Positions 23,270 to 31,330 of a stretch of DNA of 53,159 bases are shown piece by piece. The first letter of the stretch is position 1. Each line of letters begins with the position of its first letter. Both the position numbers and the translations under genes were made by a program. The stretch comes from Spirochaetales bacterium Spiro_09. GTDB lineage: Bacteria > Spirochaetota > Spirochaetia > Treponematales > Treponemataceae. The DNA lies in assembly GCA_001604385.1 (NCBI GenBank), contig LVBK01000008.1:1-53159 (forward strand), written 5' to 3'. The notes below the pieces were generated by a model that saw only the letters and a program-made list of their open reading frames with translations, did not search any database and had not been told where the DNA came from.

Positions 23270-23287
23270 TGTACGGGAGTTTGCTGC

Positions 23288-25723
23288 ATGCCAAAAACAT
23301 CATCTGTTTTTTCGGATGCTGTCTGCCAGTCTATCCGCGACGCCATTCGGGACGCAGAAGGGAACGAGGTCTTTCTGACTGGTGTCCTTGACCGCAACGC
23401 GCTCGTGTGCGATGTTCGGGTCGCTTCCCGTGGACATGAATCTGCAGTACCGGTCGTTCCGGCCGCGCTCGAGACAGCAGAAGTGCTTATTCACAATCAT
23501 CCCTCGGGTCGTTTGGCTCCCAGTGAGGCTGATTTAGGTATTGCCTCCCGTATGGCAGAGCGGGGTACCGGCTTTTATATTGTCAATAACGAGGTAACCG
23601 AGGTCTATGTTGTCATAGAACCGGTACAAATAAAAGAACGTGTCCTGGTTGATACTGACTGGTTGCGCCATGTACTTGGCGAGTCCGGGCCTCTCGCTGA
23701 AACTTCCCGCTATTATGAGGAGCGACCCACCCAAATCGAATTATCCTGTTCGATCGCCCGTGCTTTCAATGAAGGAAAAATAGGAGTATTTGAAGCCGGA
23801 ACCGGCACAGGGAAAAGTTATGCCTATCTGCTTCCCGCCATGCTATGGGCTTTGCACAACAAGGATCGTGTTGTCATATCTACGGGGACCATCAATCTGC
23901 AACAACAATTGATCGAAAAGGATATTCCTGCAGCCGAGTCATTGATCGGGTCTCCGGTCAAGACCATTTTGATGAAAGGACGGCAGAATTATGTGTGCCG
24001 GCGGCGGCTGGCTGAGGCACTGGCGGACAGAGACCTTTTTGATGATGAGGTCGCTGAACTTGAAACGATTGCGGAATGGGTTGCACGTTCCCCGGACGGC
24101 AGTCGTTCGGATCTTTCATTTATGCCCAAGGAGCAGGTGTGGTCACGAATCTGCTCGGAATCGGATGCCTGTATGGGAATCCGCTGTGCGTTTCATGAAG
24201 AATGCTTTGTCATGCGGGTTCGCAAGGAGGCCGCAACCTCCCACATCATCATTGTCAATCATCATCTTTTGTTTGCGGATCTGGAAGTCCGAATGGGAGG
24301 GGTGGGGTATGATGATACTGCCGTGCTCCCTCCTTTTCATCATATCATCTTCGATGAAGCGCACGGGATCGAAGATGCCGCGACCAGCTTCTTTTCCGAG
24401 TACTTTACCCGTTTCAGAATGCACAAGCAGGTGTCGGTATTTTATCGCATTCGCAGGGGGTCGATTTCCGGTCATTTATTGACCCTTGAGCGATTGTCAT
24501 CCTCTTCCGGTCATGTACAGGATGCCGTTTCCGCAGTCCAGAAAATCAAGGATGTATTTGCAAGCGTAGAGGAAATAGCGTTATCCATGTTGAGCGCCTC
24601 AACATCCTGGCGGCTTCGGGAATCGACTTCCGGCGAGGCTGCCCGGCTGCTTGAGGCAATGGCCCTTCTGCGTGCGGAGATTGCGGGATTTACCGGAATT
24701 ATCAGGGAGATACTCGATGGTATCGACGAAGAGGATCAGAACGAACCGGTAGTATGGGAATCGAAATTTGCCTTGCGTCGGCTCGAATTTGTCGGCATTC
24801 TGTGTCAACACTTTATCGAATGGTCTGAAAGACGGGAATCCGTATTCTGGATGGAACGCCTCAAGACGCGCGACGGGGGCTTTTATCCACGTTTTGTGCA
24901 AACTCCGCTAAGCGTCGCACCAATGATGAAAGAGGGCGTCTTTGAGCCCTTTAACACGGTGCTGTGCGTGTCGGCGACACTGAGGATTGGCACCAGTTTC
25001 GGCTATTGGTTGAAACGCAACGGGGTAAGCCTGGTGGAACAGGACCGTGTGTTAACGGGTGTCTATGATTCACCCTTTCCGTATGACCGGAATGTTCTTT
25101 TTTGTATTCCCTCTGACGCGCCTCTTCCTGAAGAGAACTCGTATCAGATATGGCTTGAACATGCTATTGTCTCTTTGTTGCAGTCTTCTGCGGGCCGTGC
25201 CCTTGTTCTTTTTACCTCGTACGAATCGTTACGGACAGCCTGTTCACGCGCGCGGGAAGCTCTGTCCCCGCTCGGAATTCAGGTATACCGGCAGGGAGAC
25301 GACGATCGCTCCCGTTTGCTGGAAGCCTTCAAGAACGATGAATCGAGCGTCCTTTTTGCGACCGATTCTTTTTGGGCTGGAGTCGATGCTCCCGGTGACA
25401 CCTTGTCGCATGTCATACTGGCGAAATTGCCGTTCAAGGTACCAAACGATCCCGTGCATGCCGCCCGGTCCGAAGCGCTTGAGATGGCGGGTCTTAACCC
25501 CTTTATGGAGTTGAGCTTGCCCGAAGCGGTTGTCCGCTTCAGACAGGGCTTTGGCCGGCTTATCAGAAGGAAAACCGACCGGGGTGTGGTAACCGTGCTT
25601 GATCGCCGCTTGTTGACTAAAACATATGGTAGCCTTTTTACTTCCAGCGTTCCCGAGACCCGGCGATTGACCGAGCCGCTGCAGGACTGTCTTTCGCATA
25701 TAGAGACCTTTTTATATAATTGA
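23288..25723 (+). CDS. dinG: DinG-like XPD-family helicase with N-terminal JAMM metalloprotease-like domain
   Basis: This 811-residue protein starts with a JAB/RadC-like domain (about 1-115). HNHPSGRLAPSEAD (69-82) fits the JAMM zinc motif HxH(x)7SxxD, with E27 as possible catalytic glutamate. An XPD/DinG superfamily-2 helicase follows, with Walker A EAGTGTGKS (169-177), DEAH in FDEAHGIED (about 355) and the C-terminal motif ATDSFWAGVD...RFRQGFGRLIRR. C237, C295, C300 and C306 are placed as the 4Fe-4S ligands of this family. DinG unwinds 5'-tailed DNA and R-loops. The fused domain might cleave a modifier or be a structural remnant like RadC. GGGAG lies 8 bases ahead of the ATG. Confidence 0.9.
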   Translation: MPKTSSVFSDAVCQSIRDAIRDAEGNEVFLTGVLDRNALVCDVRVASRGHESAVPVVPAALETAEVLIHNHPSGRLAPSEADLGIASRMAERGTGFYIVNNEVTEVYVVIEPVQIKERVLVDTDWLRHVLGESGPLAETSRYYEERPTQIELSCSIARAFNEGKIGVFEAGTGTGKSYAYLLPAMLWALHNKDRVVISTGTINLQQQLIEKDIPAAESLIGSPVKTILMKGRQNYVCRRRLAEALADRDLFDDEVAELETIAEWVARSPDGSRSDLSFMPKEQVWSRICSESDACMGIRCAFHEECFVMRVRKEAATSHIIIVNHHLLFADLEVRMGGVGYDDTAVLPPFHHIIFDEAHGIEDAATSFFSEYFTRFRMHKQVSVFYRIRRGSISGHLLTLERLSSSSGHVQDAVSAVQKIKDVFASVEEIALSMLSASTSWRLRESTSGEAARLLEAMALLRAEIAGFTGIIREILDGIDEEDQNEPVVWESKFALRRLEFVGILCQHFIEWSERRESVFWMERLKTRDGGFYPRFVQTPLSVAPMMKEGVFEPFNTVLCVSATLRIGTSFGYWLKRNGVSLVEQDRVLTGVYDSPFPYDRNVLFCIPSDAPLPEENSYQIWLEHAIVSLLQSSAGRALVLFTSYESLRTACSRAREALSPLGIQVYRQGDDDRSRLLEAFKNDESSVLFATDSFWAGVDAPGDTLSHVILAKLPFKVPNDPVHAARSEALEMAGLNPFMELSLPEAVVRFRQGFGRLIRRKTDRGVVTVLDRRLLTKTYGSLFTSSVPETRRLTEPLQDCLSHIETFLYN

Positions 25724-25751
25724 GGGCGATAACCCTACCGGAGGCTTGCTT

Positions 25752-26522
25752 TTGACTGCTGTCATTACATTGGTTTGCATTGCATCGACGTTGGTGTGGA
25801 TTGGATTTGTCAACCGGATTGCATATGGTTTCAGCCGGAAACTGGGCCTTTTGGTAAACAGGCGCATCGTCACCCTGCATGCAGGCAGAATATTCTCGCT
25901 GTTTGCAACATATATGAACTTTCGGGTGTCAGCAGACAAGTCCCTGTTCGACCGCCTTCCCGATCAGTACTTGATAATTGCCAATCACCAAAGCCTTCTG
26001 GATATTCCCCTTCTTATGCGCTATCTGGGTGGCATACGGTTGCGGTTTGTCGCAAAAGCCGAGCTGGGTACCAATGTTCCGGTAGTTTCGCAGGTTTTAC
26101 GGTCCGACAAGCATTGCCTTGTCTCCCGAAAGGGTAGTGCGTCGAGCGCGATGCGTGCCATGGACCGGTTTGCCGGGAGGGTGCTGCAAAATAACTGGAT
26201 CCCCGTTCTTTTCCCCGAGGGAACAAGATCTGTTGACGGATCCCTGGGCGAATTTTATGCGGCCGGATTCAGAAGATTGCAGGACAAGCTGGCTTTGCCG
26301 GTAGCGGTAATTGCAATCGACGGAGGATGGAGGATTTCTTCGCTTTCCCATTTGGGTCGGGCAGCCCGGGGGTCTTTTTACCGGGTGAAATTACTGGGGA
26401 TATTCCCGAAACCGACCACCAAGGATGAACAAGTTGCCTTGCTCCAGCGGGGGAAAGAACTGATCGGCGAACAGCTCGCTCTGTGGCGCAGGGAAGATGA
26501 AAAGCTTCCCGGACACAGCTAA
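25752..26522 (+). CDS. plsC: 1-acyl-sn-glycerol-3-phosphate acyltransferase
   Basis: The enzyme adds the second acyl chain to lysophosphatidic acid in phospholipid synthesis at the inner membrane. NHQSLLDIPLL (HX4D catalytic box), FVAKAELGTNVPV and FPEGTRS (glycerol-phosphate-binding box) are all present. An N-terminal hydrophobic helix (about 2-20) anchors it. TTG at 25752 is chosen because GGAGG ends 7 bases upstream; the in-frame TTG at 25746 is too close to it. This gives 256 residues, a usual length. It follows the helicase gene by 28 bases and ends at a bidirectional terminator. Confidence 0.93.
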   Translation: MTAVITLVCIASTLVWIGFVNRIAYGFSRKLGLLVNRRIVTLHAGRIFSLFATYMNFRVSADKSLFDRLPDQYLIIANHQSLLDIPLLMRYLGGIRLRFVAKAELGTNVPVVSQVLRSDKHCLVSRKGSASSAMRAMDRFAGRVLQNNWIPVLFPEGTRSVDGSLGEFYAAGFRRLQDKLALPVAVIAIDGGWRISSLSHLGRAARGSFYRVKLLGIFPKPTTKDEQVALLQRGKELIGEQLALWRREDEKLPGHS

Positions 26523-26540
26523 ATCGACCTGAGCGCAAAA

Positions 26541-26571
26541 AAAAAGACGAAGCATCGAGCTTCGTCTTTTT
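26541..26571. terminator. Bidirectional terminator between plsC and the zinc-ribbon gene
   Basis: A perfect 13-bp stem including A5/T5 ends (26541-26553 with 26559-26571, AAAAAGACGAAGC / GCTTCGTCTTTTT) and a 5-base loop. Both strands end in Ts, serving plsC (plus) and the small gene at 26601-26771 (minus). Confidence 0.9.
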
Positions 26572-26600
26572 CAACTTGGTAGCCTTGTTCAAGGCGGTGA

Positions 26601-26771
26601 TTATTTGAAGTCCTTCGGACGTCGTTCAGTGCGCTTGCACTTGGAGCATTCCGCAACATTCTTCAGTTTTCCGCTTTCAAACAGGGTCTTCATGATAACT
26701 TCTCCACCACAGCTACAAAAAAACTTGTGAGTCGTAACCGAGGTACGAGAGTTTTTACTTGCTCCACCCAT
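26601..26771 (-). CDS. Small zinc-ribbon protein, 56 aa
   Basis: The ATG at 26771 has GGAG about 7 bases upstream and gives 56 residues; the longer open frame to 26966 runs through the divergent promoter region and is discarded. The protein has CSCGGEV and CSKCKRTERRP, a CxC...CxxC set of four cysteines that should bind one zinc ion, and a basic end. It has the size and charge of a ribosomal or RNA-binding zinc ribbon but is not L31, L33 or L36 by sequence. It has its own promoter, divergent from that of rpsT, which hints at a role in translation. I do not know its name. Confidence 0.75.
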   Translation of the reverse strand: MGGASKNSRTSVTTHKFFCSCGGEVIMKTLFESGKLKNVAECSKCKRTERRPKDFK

Positions 26772-26803
26772 GTGTAATCTCCTGAAAACAAAGTTTAAAA
26801 AAT

Positions 26804-26830
26804 AGTATAGAAAACTTCTGCCATTGTCAA
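26804..26830 (-). promoter_or_regulatory. Promoter of the small zinc-ribbon gene
   Basis: On the minus strand TTGACA (26830-26825) is followed by TATACT (26809-26804) after 15 bases, or by TACTAT (26807-26802) after 17. It is divergent from the rpsT promoter. Confidence 0.6.
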
Positions 26831-26871
26831 GCAAGAAGGCCGTATTGACAGGCAAAAAAAAGACCTTCCTA

Positions 26872-26900
26872 TTGACGTGTATTTTCAATTTTGGTATTAT
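26872..26900 (+). promoter_or_regulatory. rpsT promoter
   Basis: TTGACG (26872-26877), 17 bases, TATTAT (26895-26900), giving a leader of about 24 bases that includes the ribosome binding site GGGGG. Confidence 0.75.
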
Positions 26901-26930
26901 TTGTGGACTGATATATTTCGGGGGTTCCCT

Positions 26931-27206
26931 TTGGCAGTAAAAAATGCATCTGCAGTCAAGAGACACAAGCAGAGTGAAGTTCGGAGAATCAAGAACAAGG
27001 CTGTGAAAAGTTCAGTACGCACCAGTGCAAAGAAATATGTAGCAAGCGTTCAGGCCAATGATGCCGAGAAAGCCGGCACACTCCTGCGCGAACTGGTAAA
27101 AGAACTTGACACGGCTGCTCGCAAGGGTATTATTGCCCGTAACGCGGCTTCACGCAAGAAGTCACGCATGCAAAAGCTTTTTAACGCCTCATTCGCGGCA
27201 AAATAA
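26931..27206 (+). CDS. rpsT: 30S ribosomal protein S20
   Basis: S20 is a primary 16S rRNA-binding protein of the small subunit. The sequence AVKNASAVKRHKQSEVRRIK, the basic helices and the end RKKSRMQKLFNASFAA are typical. Translation starts at TTG (26931), 5-6 bases after GGGGG; this unusual start is also used for S20 in other bacteria and limits its expression. The product is 91 residues, the usual size. A longer frame from ATG 26877 would begin upstream of the predicted transcription start. It is monocistronic, with promoter and terminator. Confidence 0.96.
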   Translation: MAVKNASAVKRHKQSEVRRIKNKAVKSSVRTSAKKYVASVQANDAEKAGTLLRELVKELDTAARKGIIARNAASRKKSRMQKLFNASFAAK

Positions 27207-27235
27207 GCTGATCTTGAGTCACCGCTTCGGTGGAC

Positions 27236-27274
27236 AAACCGCAACGACTAAATAGTCTGTTGCGGTTTTTTTTT
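27236..27274 (+). terminator. rpsT terminator
   Basis: The stem ACCGCAACGACT with AGTC(T)GTTGCGGT (27238-27249 with 27254-27266, one bulged base) is followed by a long T run. Confidence 0.88.
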
Positions 27275-27276
27275 AC

Positions 27277-27305
27277 TTAACAACGGCATAATTCCATGCT
27301 ACACT
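27277..27305 (+). promoter_or_regulatory. Promoter of the HU gene
   Basis: TTAACA (27277-27282), 17 bases, TACACT (27300-27305). It directly follows the rpsT terminator. Confidence 0.65.
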
Positions 27306-27326
27306 TGATTCATCGAGGATCAGGGG

Positions 27327-27650
27327 ATGATTTTGAAAAAGCAAACCAAGAGCGAGATTGTTGAAAAGATCTACGAAAAGACCGGTCAGGAATTAAAAAC
27401 CGTCCGTGAAGTAGTTGATTTATTTCTCGATGAAATCAAGAAAGCGCTTGAAGACGACAGCTCTGTTGAACTTCGGGGTTTTGGCACCTTTGAAATCCGT
27501 GACCGCAAGGGTAAGCAAAAGGCCCGGAATCCCCGTACCGGTGAAACTGTCAGCGTGGAAGACCATTCAGTGGTAGCATTTCGGTCCGGCAAGGACCTGA
27601 AAACCGCTGTTTGGGATATGCCCGGCCGCAGAAAAAAGCTGGAATCATGA
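27327..27650 (+). CDS. HU/IHF-family DNA-binding protein
   Basis: This is a small nucleoid protein of 107 residues that bends DNA as a dimer. TKSEIVEKIYEKTGQELKTV (helical part), VELRGFGTFEIRDRKGKQKA, RNPRTGE (the beta-arm with the minor-groove proline) and VVAFRSGKDLK are all HU signatures. There is a short basic extension at the C-terminus (GRRKKLES), longer than the standard 90-residue HU. GAGG lies 9 bases upstream of the ATG. lnt follows 3 bases after the stop, so both are probably on one transcript. Confidence 0.95.
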   Translation: MILKKQTKSEIVEKIYEKTGQELKTVREVVDLFLDEIKKALEDDSSVELRGFGTFEIRDRKGKQKARNPRTGETVSVEDHSVVAFRSGKDLKTAVWDMPGRRKKLES

Positions 27651-27653
27651 TTC

Positions 27654-29348
27654 ATGCCTGAAATTCTGCATAATCCAGCTGCAACTCCTGGAGAAACCGG
27701 TTCCCCTTTAAGGAATCTGGTTATCAATTCTGGTTTGCTTGTACTCTCCGCAGTATTTTTTACCCTTCCACAACCCAACATCCTTTCAGTTCATGGATTC
27801 CCGATCTTTGCCTGGGTTGCGTTTGTCCCCGCGTTTGTACTGATACGCAGAGTCTCCTTCCGTGCCTCGTTTATCTGGGGTGCGTTATACGGAGTATTGT
27901 CATATTGTTTTTTTACCTATTGGCTTGCTGTTTTTCACCCTCTCGCAATGTACGTTATTGCCGCCTTGTACTGCATTTATTACGCGCTTGCGGTGCCTTG
28001 TCTGAAACTTGCCGATATGCTCTTTCCCCGTAAGGGATATGTGGTGCAATGGCTTGTCTGGATTGGCTATGAATACCTTAAAACGCTTGGTTTCAACGGG
28101 TATTCATATGGTGTAATAGGCTATTCATTGTGGACCTGGCCGGTTTTTATTCAAATATCGGCAATTTTCGGCGTATGGGGTGTGTCGGCACTGGTTGTTT
28201 TTCCCTCGGCCTGGATAGCCGGAGCGATCAAACCGGTCGCGCGTCAACCCGTCCGTCAGTGGCTTTCGAATGTGGGCCCATTTTTCAAACAGAACAGAAT
28301 CCCCGCTGCGTTATGGGTTCTTTTTCTGGTGTTTACCCTTGGGTACGGCCTGGTTTCTCCTGTCGATTATTCACAGGCAGAACAGTTTACCATCGCCCTT
28401 ATTCAACCAAACAGCGATCCCTGGCATGGAGGCATGCCTGCATACCGTCGGGATCTGCGCACTCTGATGCATCTTTCAAATCAAGCGCTTGAGTCGGACA
28501 AGACTATTGATTTGGTCGTTTGGCCTGAAACGGCATTCATCCCGCGCATTGACTGGCATTACCGCTATCGCGAAGACCGGCAATACTTTGATCTTGTACA
28601 CCAGCTTTTACTCTATATCGACTCGGCACCGGTGCCATTTTTATTGGGTAATGATGATGCGTTCAGAACGATGCCGAAGGAAGACGGCGAGGACAGACTG
28701 GATTACAATGCGGCCCTCCTGTTCCGTCCCGGCTTTAACGTTGTTCCTCCGGTTCCCGAACGCTACTGGAAGATGCATCTTGTTCCCTTTACCGAACATT
28801 TTCCCTACCGTTCCGCCTTTCCGTGGGTCTATGACCTCTTGATCGCTACTGATACCCATTTTTGGGAGAAGGGTACCGACCCGACTGTTTTTAAGGTTGA
28901 TACCCTGCAATTTTCTACCCCCATCTGTTTTGAAGACACCTTTGGCTATATTTCCCGCCGATTTGTCAACCAGGGCGCACGGGCTATCATCAATTTGACC
29001 AATGATGCCTGGGCAAAAAGTCCTGCCTGTCAGTATCAGCATTTGAGCATGGCCTTGTTCCGCTCTGTCGAGAACCGGGTACCGGTCATTCGTTCGACTG
29101 CCTCCGGTCAAACGGCAATTATTGATCCAAACGGAAAGATTGTGTCCATGGCAGATCCGTTTGTCGAAACAGCCTTGATTGGTTCAATTCCCGTCCTGCA
29201 GGATTCAGGCAAAACTCCGTATCGGATATGGGGAGATCTCTGGGGCATGATTTTTGCCGGTGCGGCATTTCTTGCCCTCGTCAGCGGGTTAGCAAGAAAA
29301 GCACGCAGCAATATTATTGACAAAGACTTACAATACATAGACAATTGA
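27654..29348 (+). CDS. lnt: Apolipoprotein N-acyltransferase
   Basis: Lnt adds the third acyl chain to the N-terminal cysteine of lipoproteins at the periplasmic face of the inner membrane. The N-terminal half has about six to eight membrane helices (to about 230) with FAWVAFVPAFVLI and GYEYLKTLGFNGYSYGVIGY. The C-terminal half is a nitrilase-like domain with the Glu-Lys-Cys triad at E292 (WPETAFIPR), K373 (WKMHLVPFTEHFPYRS) and C425 (ICFEDTFG). The length of 564 is slightly above the usual 500-540. The ribosome binding site is weak, consistent with coupling to the HU gene 3 bases upstream. It suits an organism rich in lipoproteins. Confidence 0.95.
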   Translation: MPEILHNPAATPGETGSPLRNLVINSGLLVLSAVFFTLPQPNILSVHGFPIFAWVAFVPAFVLIRRVSFRASFIWGALYGVLSYCFFTYWLAVFHPLAMYVIAALYCIYYALAVPCLKLADMLFPRKGYVVQWLVWIGYEYLKTLGFNGYSYGVIGYSLWTWPVFIQISAIFGVWGVSALVVFPSAWIAGAIKPVARQPVRQWLSNVGPFFKQNRIPAALWVLFLVFTLGYGLVSPVDYSQAEQFTIALIQPNSDPWHGGMPAYRRDLRTLMHLSNQALESDKTIDLVVWPETAFIPRIDWHYRYREDRQYFDLVHQLLLYIDSAPVPFLLGNDDAFRTMPKEDGEDRLDYNAALLFRPGFNVVPPVPERYWKMHLVPFTEHFPYRSAFPWVYDLLIATDTHFWEKGTDPTVFKVDTLQFSTPICFEDTFGYISRRFVNQGARAIINLTNDAWAKSPACQYQHLSMALFRSVENRVPVIRSTASGQTAIIDPNGKIVSMADPFVETALIGSIPVLQDSGKTPYRIWGDLWGMIFAGAAFLALVSGLARKARSNIIDKDLQYIDN

Positions 29349-29360
29349 ACAGGAACTACT

Positions 29361-30038
29361 ATGGAAACACGGAAAAAGATTCTTATTGTTGATGACGAGC
29401 AGATTAATGTTGAATTTTTTGACCTGATGCTGTCAAAACTCGGGTTTGTGGTGGAAAAGGCGGCAAACGGTCGTGAAGGACTGGACAAGGTACGCGAGTT
29501 CCATCCTGATTTGGTCATGCTTGATAACATTATGCCCAAGATGTCGGGTTGGGAAGTTACCCGTATACTGAAAAACGATCCGGAATATGCCCAATGGCGT
29601 GATGTTCCCATCGTGATGTTTTCGGCAATGGATGATGTCAAGGACAAGATCGAAGGCTTTGAACTCGGCATTGACGATTATATTACAAAACCCTTTAACT
29701 TTTCCGAGGTTCTTGCCCGTATCCGCTCGGTTCTTCGTAATCATGAATTGATTGACCAGTTAAAGAAACGGGAATCACGAATTGCCTTGCACGAACAGTT
29801 GAACGAAAAGCTGCTTTCCTATGTTGCCCTGGTATCCGATAAATTTCTTTCCCTGTGCAATACTCAGGAAATTGATGCCAACAAGGACCTGAAAGCAGGT
29901 CTTGAGTCCTGTCAGCTTGAATATTCCCGCCTGCGCAGCCGTATCGAAGAATTGCAGGAAGAAACTCGTATGCTCAAGAGCAGGGAAATTGCAGTTTCAT
30001 CGCTTGAAAGCGAACTGAGAAAGGCATACAGCGAATAA
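29361..30038 (+). CDS. Response regulator: receiver domain with coiled-coil tail
   Basis: This 225-residue protein has an N-terminal receiver domain (about 1-125): acidic pair D11/D12, phosphoacceptor D55 in LVMLDNIMPKMSG, the switch region MFSAMDD and the lysine in YITKPFNFSEVLARI. A long helical, coiled-coil C-terminus (about 130-225, RLRSRIEELQEETRMLKSRE) replaces any DNA-binding output domain, so it probably acts through protein contacts or dimerisation. No histidine kinase is adjacent. It lies 12 bases after lnt and 1 base before a small TPR gene and then a bactofilin gene, suggesting a signalling or cytoskeletal operon. Confidence 0.88.
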   Translation: METRKKILIVDDEQINVEFFDLMLSKLGFVVEKAANGREGLDKVREFHPDLVMLDNIMPKMSGWEVTRILKNDPEYAQWRDVPIVMFSAMDDVKDKIEGFELGIDDYITKPFNFSEVLARIRSVLRNHELIDQLKKRESRIALHEQLNEKLLSYVALVSDKFLSLCNTQEIDANKDLKAGLESCQLEYSRLRSRIEELQEETRMLKSREIAVSSLESELRKAYSE

Positions 30039-30039
30039 T

Positions 30040-30261
30040 ATGTTGAGCGAATCAAAACGGATAACATTGGAAGAGTTCTCGGCAGGCAGGCGCTTTTACA
30101 AACTGATGGAGTTTGAAAAGGCGCGCTCCTGTTTTGTAAAAGCTTTGGAAGCTGACCCTGATGACGGGCCCTCCAAAGTGTATCTTGAACGATGTACCTG
30201 GTATATTCAAAACCCGCCCCCTGAAGATTGGGATGGTGTTTTTACCATGACAAGCAAATAG
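30040..30261 (+). CDS. Small TPR-like protein resembling adenylate cyclase tails
   Basis: This 73-residue protein contains one TPR-like hairpin (FYKLMEFEKARSCFVKALEA) followed by DPDDGPSKVYLERC and PPPEDWDGVFTM. This combination is what I remember at the C-terminal ends of many class III adenylate cyclases after the catalytic domain. Here no cyclase domain is present, so it is either a detached module used in trans or a general TPR protein. It starts one base after the response regulator stop and ends 9 bases before the bactofilin start, so it belongs to the same operon. Confidence 0.72.
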   Translation: MLSESKRITLEEFSAGRRFYKLMEFEKARSCFVKALEADPDDGPSKVYLERCTWYIQNPPPEDWDGVFTMTSK

Positions 30262-30270
30262 GATAGGGTG

Positions 30271-30687
30271 ATGGCACGTTATAAGGAAAAGGAACGGGAA
30301 CGCGATGTAACTGTCCTGGGTGAGAAAACGCGTTTTTCCGGTGTATTGTCTTTTACGGAAGAGTTGCATATTGCCGGCACGTTTGACGGTACGATTGACG
30401 CGAAGGGGTCTTTGACTGTCAAAAAGGGCGCCAAATGCACGGTAGACTTTGTGCGTGCTGCTTCAATAATTGTTGAGGGTCGAATTACCGGTGATTTGGC
30501 CGCAGCTGACCGTGTCGAAATGCGTTCCGGCAGTTCTGTATCGGGTAATGTGACGACATCCCGTTTGCGTATTGCCGACAAGGTTGATTTTGAAGGTTCT
30601 GTCGAAATGATCCGCTCCGATACTGCAGGTTTTGACATTTTTTCACACCGTTCAGATTCATTGAAAAAGCACCTTGCTTCGGAGTGA
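30271..30687 (+). CDS. Bactofilin (polymer-forming cytoskeletal protein)
   Basis: This protein of about 138 residues matches bactofilins (DUF583). The hallmark is a right-handed beta-helix repeat region (about 15-112) with TRFSGVLSFTEELHIAGTFD, GSLTVKKGAKCTVDFVRAAS, VEGRITGDL and GSSVSGNVTTSRLRIAD. Flanking tails are disordered (basic N-terminus, short C-terminus). Bactofilins polymerise without nucleotides and shape cells or localise proteins; in spirochaetes, including Leptospira, they affect helical shape. The start is ATG 30271 or the GTG just before it at 30268. The CinA-like gene may overlap its end. Confidence 0.9.
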   Translation: MARYKEKERERDVTVLGEKTRFSGVLSFTEELHIAGTFDGTIDAKGSLTVKKGAKCTVDFVRAASIIVEGRITGDLAAADRVEMRSGSSVSGNVTTSRLRIADKVDFEGSVEMIRSDTAGFDIFSHRSDSLKKHLASE

Positions 30688-31177
30688 TTGCCGCTCCCTG
30701 TTGCGGAAACTTGAACAAACCGGTACTTTGCTGGTCACTGCGGAGTCGTTGACAGGCGGCCTCATAGGCGCTTCGTTAACCGCCATTCCGGGTTCCTCCC
30801 GCTCCTATTGGGGCGGTTTTATCGTGTATGATTCCAGGGCAAAACAGGCCGTGCTGCATGTTTCCCCCCGGACGTTGTCGTCTTGTGGAGCCGTCAGCAA
30901 TGAAACGGCACGGGAAATGGCTCGTGGCGCTTTTTTGGCCGCATCTTCGGCTGTCGCCCATACCCCTCTTGTTGCGGTTGCGGTCACCGGGTATGCGGGT
31001 CCTCGTACGGATGCGGGACTGCCTGCCGGAACGGTCTGGATAGCCCTGTGTACCGGTCCCGATGTACAGGATATCGTGAGCACCTGTTATCATTTTCGGG
31101 GCAACCGGGCGGGCATCAGGAAGCAAACACTGAAGCAGGCCATAGCGCTTGTTCGCGCACAGCTTGACAGCCTGTGA
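30674..31177 (+). CDS. CinA C-terminal / PncC-like nicotinamide-nucleotide amidase
   Basis: This single-domain protein of 167 residues belongs to the CinA C-terminal family, which deamidates nicotinamide mononucleotide in NAD recycling. Signatures are LLVTAESLTGGLIGASLTAIPGSSRSYWGGFIVYD (given here as two parts: LLVTAESLTGG and PGSSRSYWGGFIVYD), GAVSNETAREMA and VAVTGYAGP. The usual motif is GIAGP; here an aromatic replaces the isoleucine. No ATG lies near the N-terminus. TTG at 30674, overlapping the bactofilin end by 14 bases, is the first usable start, but its ribosome binding site is poor and the true start may be a few codons further in. Confidence 0.85.
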   Translation: MLRSDCRSLLRKLEQTGTLLVTAESLTGGLIGASLTAIPGSSRSYWGGFIVYDSRAKQAVLHVSPRTLSSCGAVSNETAREMARGAFLAASSAVAHTPLVAVAVTGYAGPRTDAGLPAGTVWIALCTGPDVQDIVSTCYHFRGNRAGIRKQTLKQAIALVRAQLDSL

Positions 31178-31330
31178 ACGCATAATTTATACTGGGTTAA
31201 ACGATATACCTGATCGGCCCTTCGGCCCAGGCAGGAATACATCTTTCCCTTTATAGCTAGGCAATTATTACTACCCATACAATGTTATTTTATACTACGA
31301 AGTCCTCGTATATTATTATGGAGAATCCCC

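Noticed and set aside
26844..26849. An additional TTGACA between the zinc-ribbon and rpsT genes
   Set aside because: No -10 hexamer lies at suitable distance; the TTGACG at 26872 has a far better partner.
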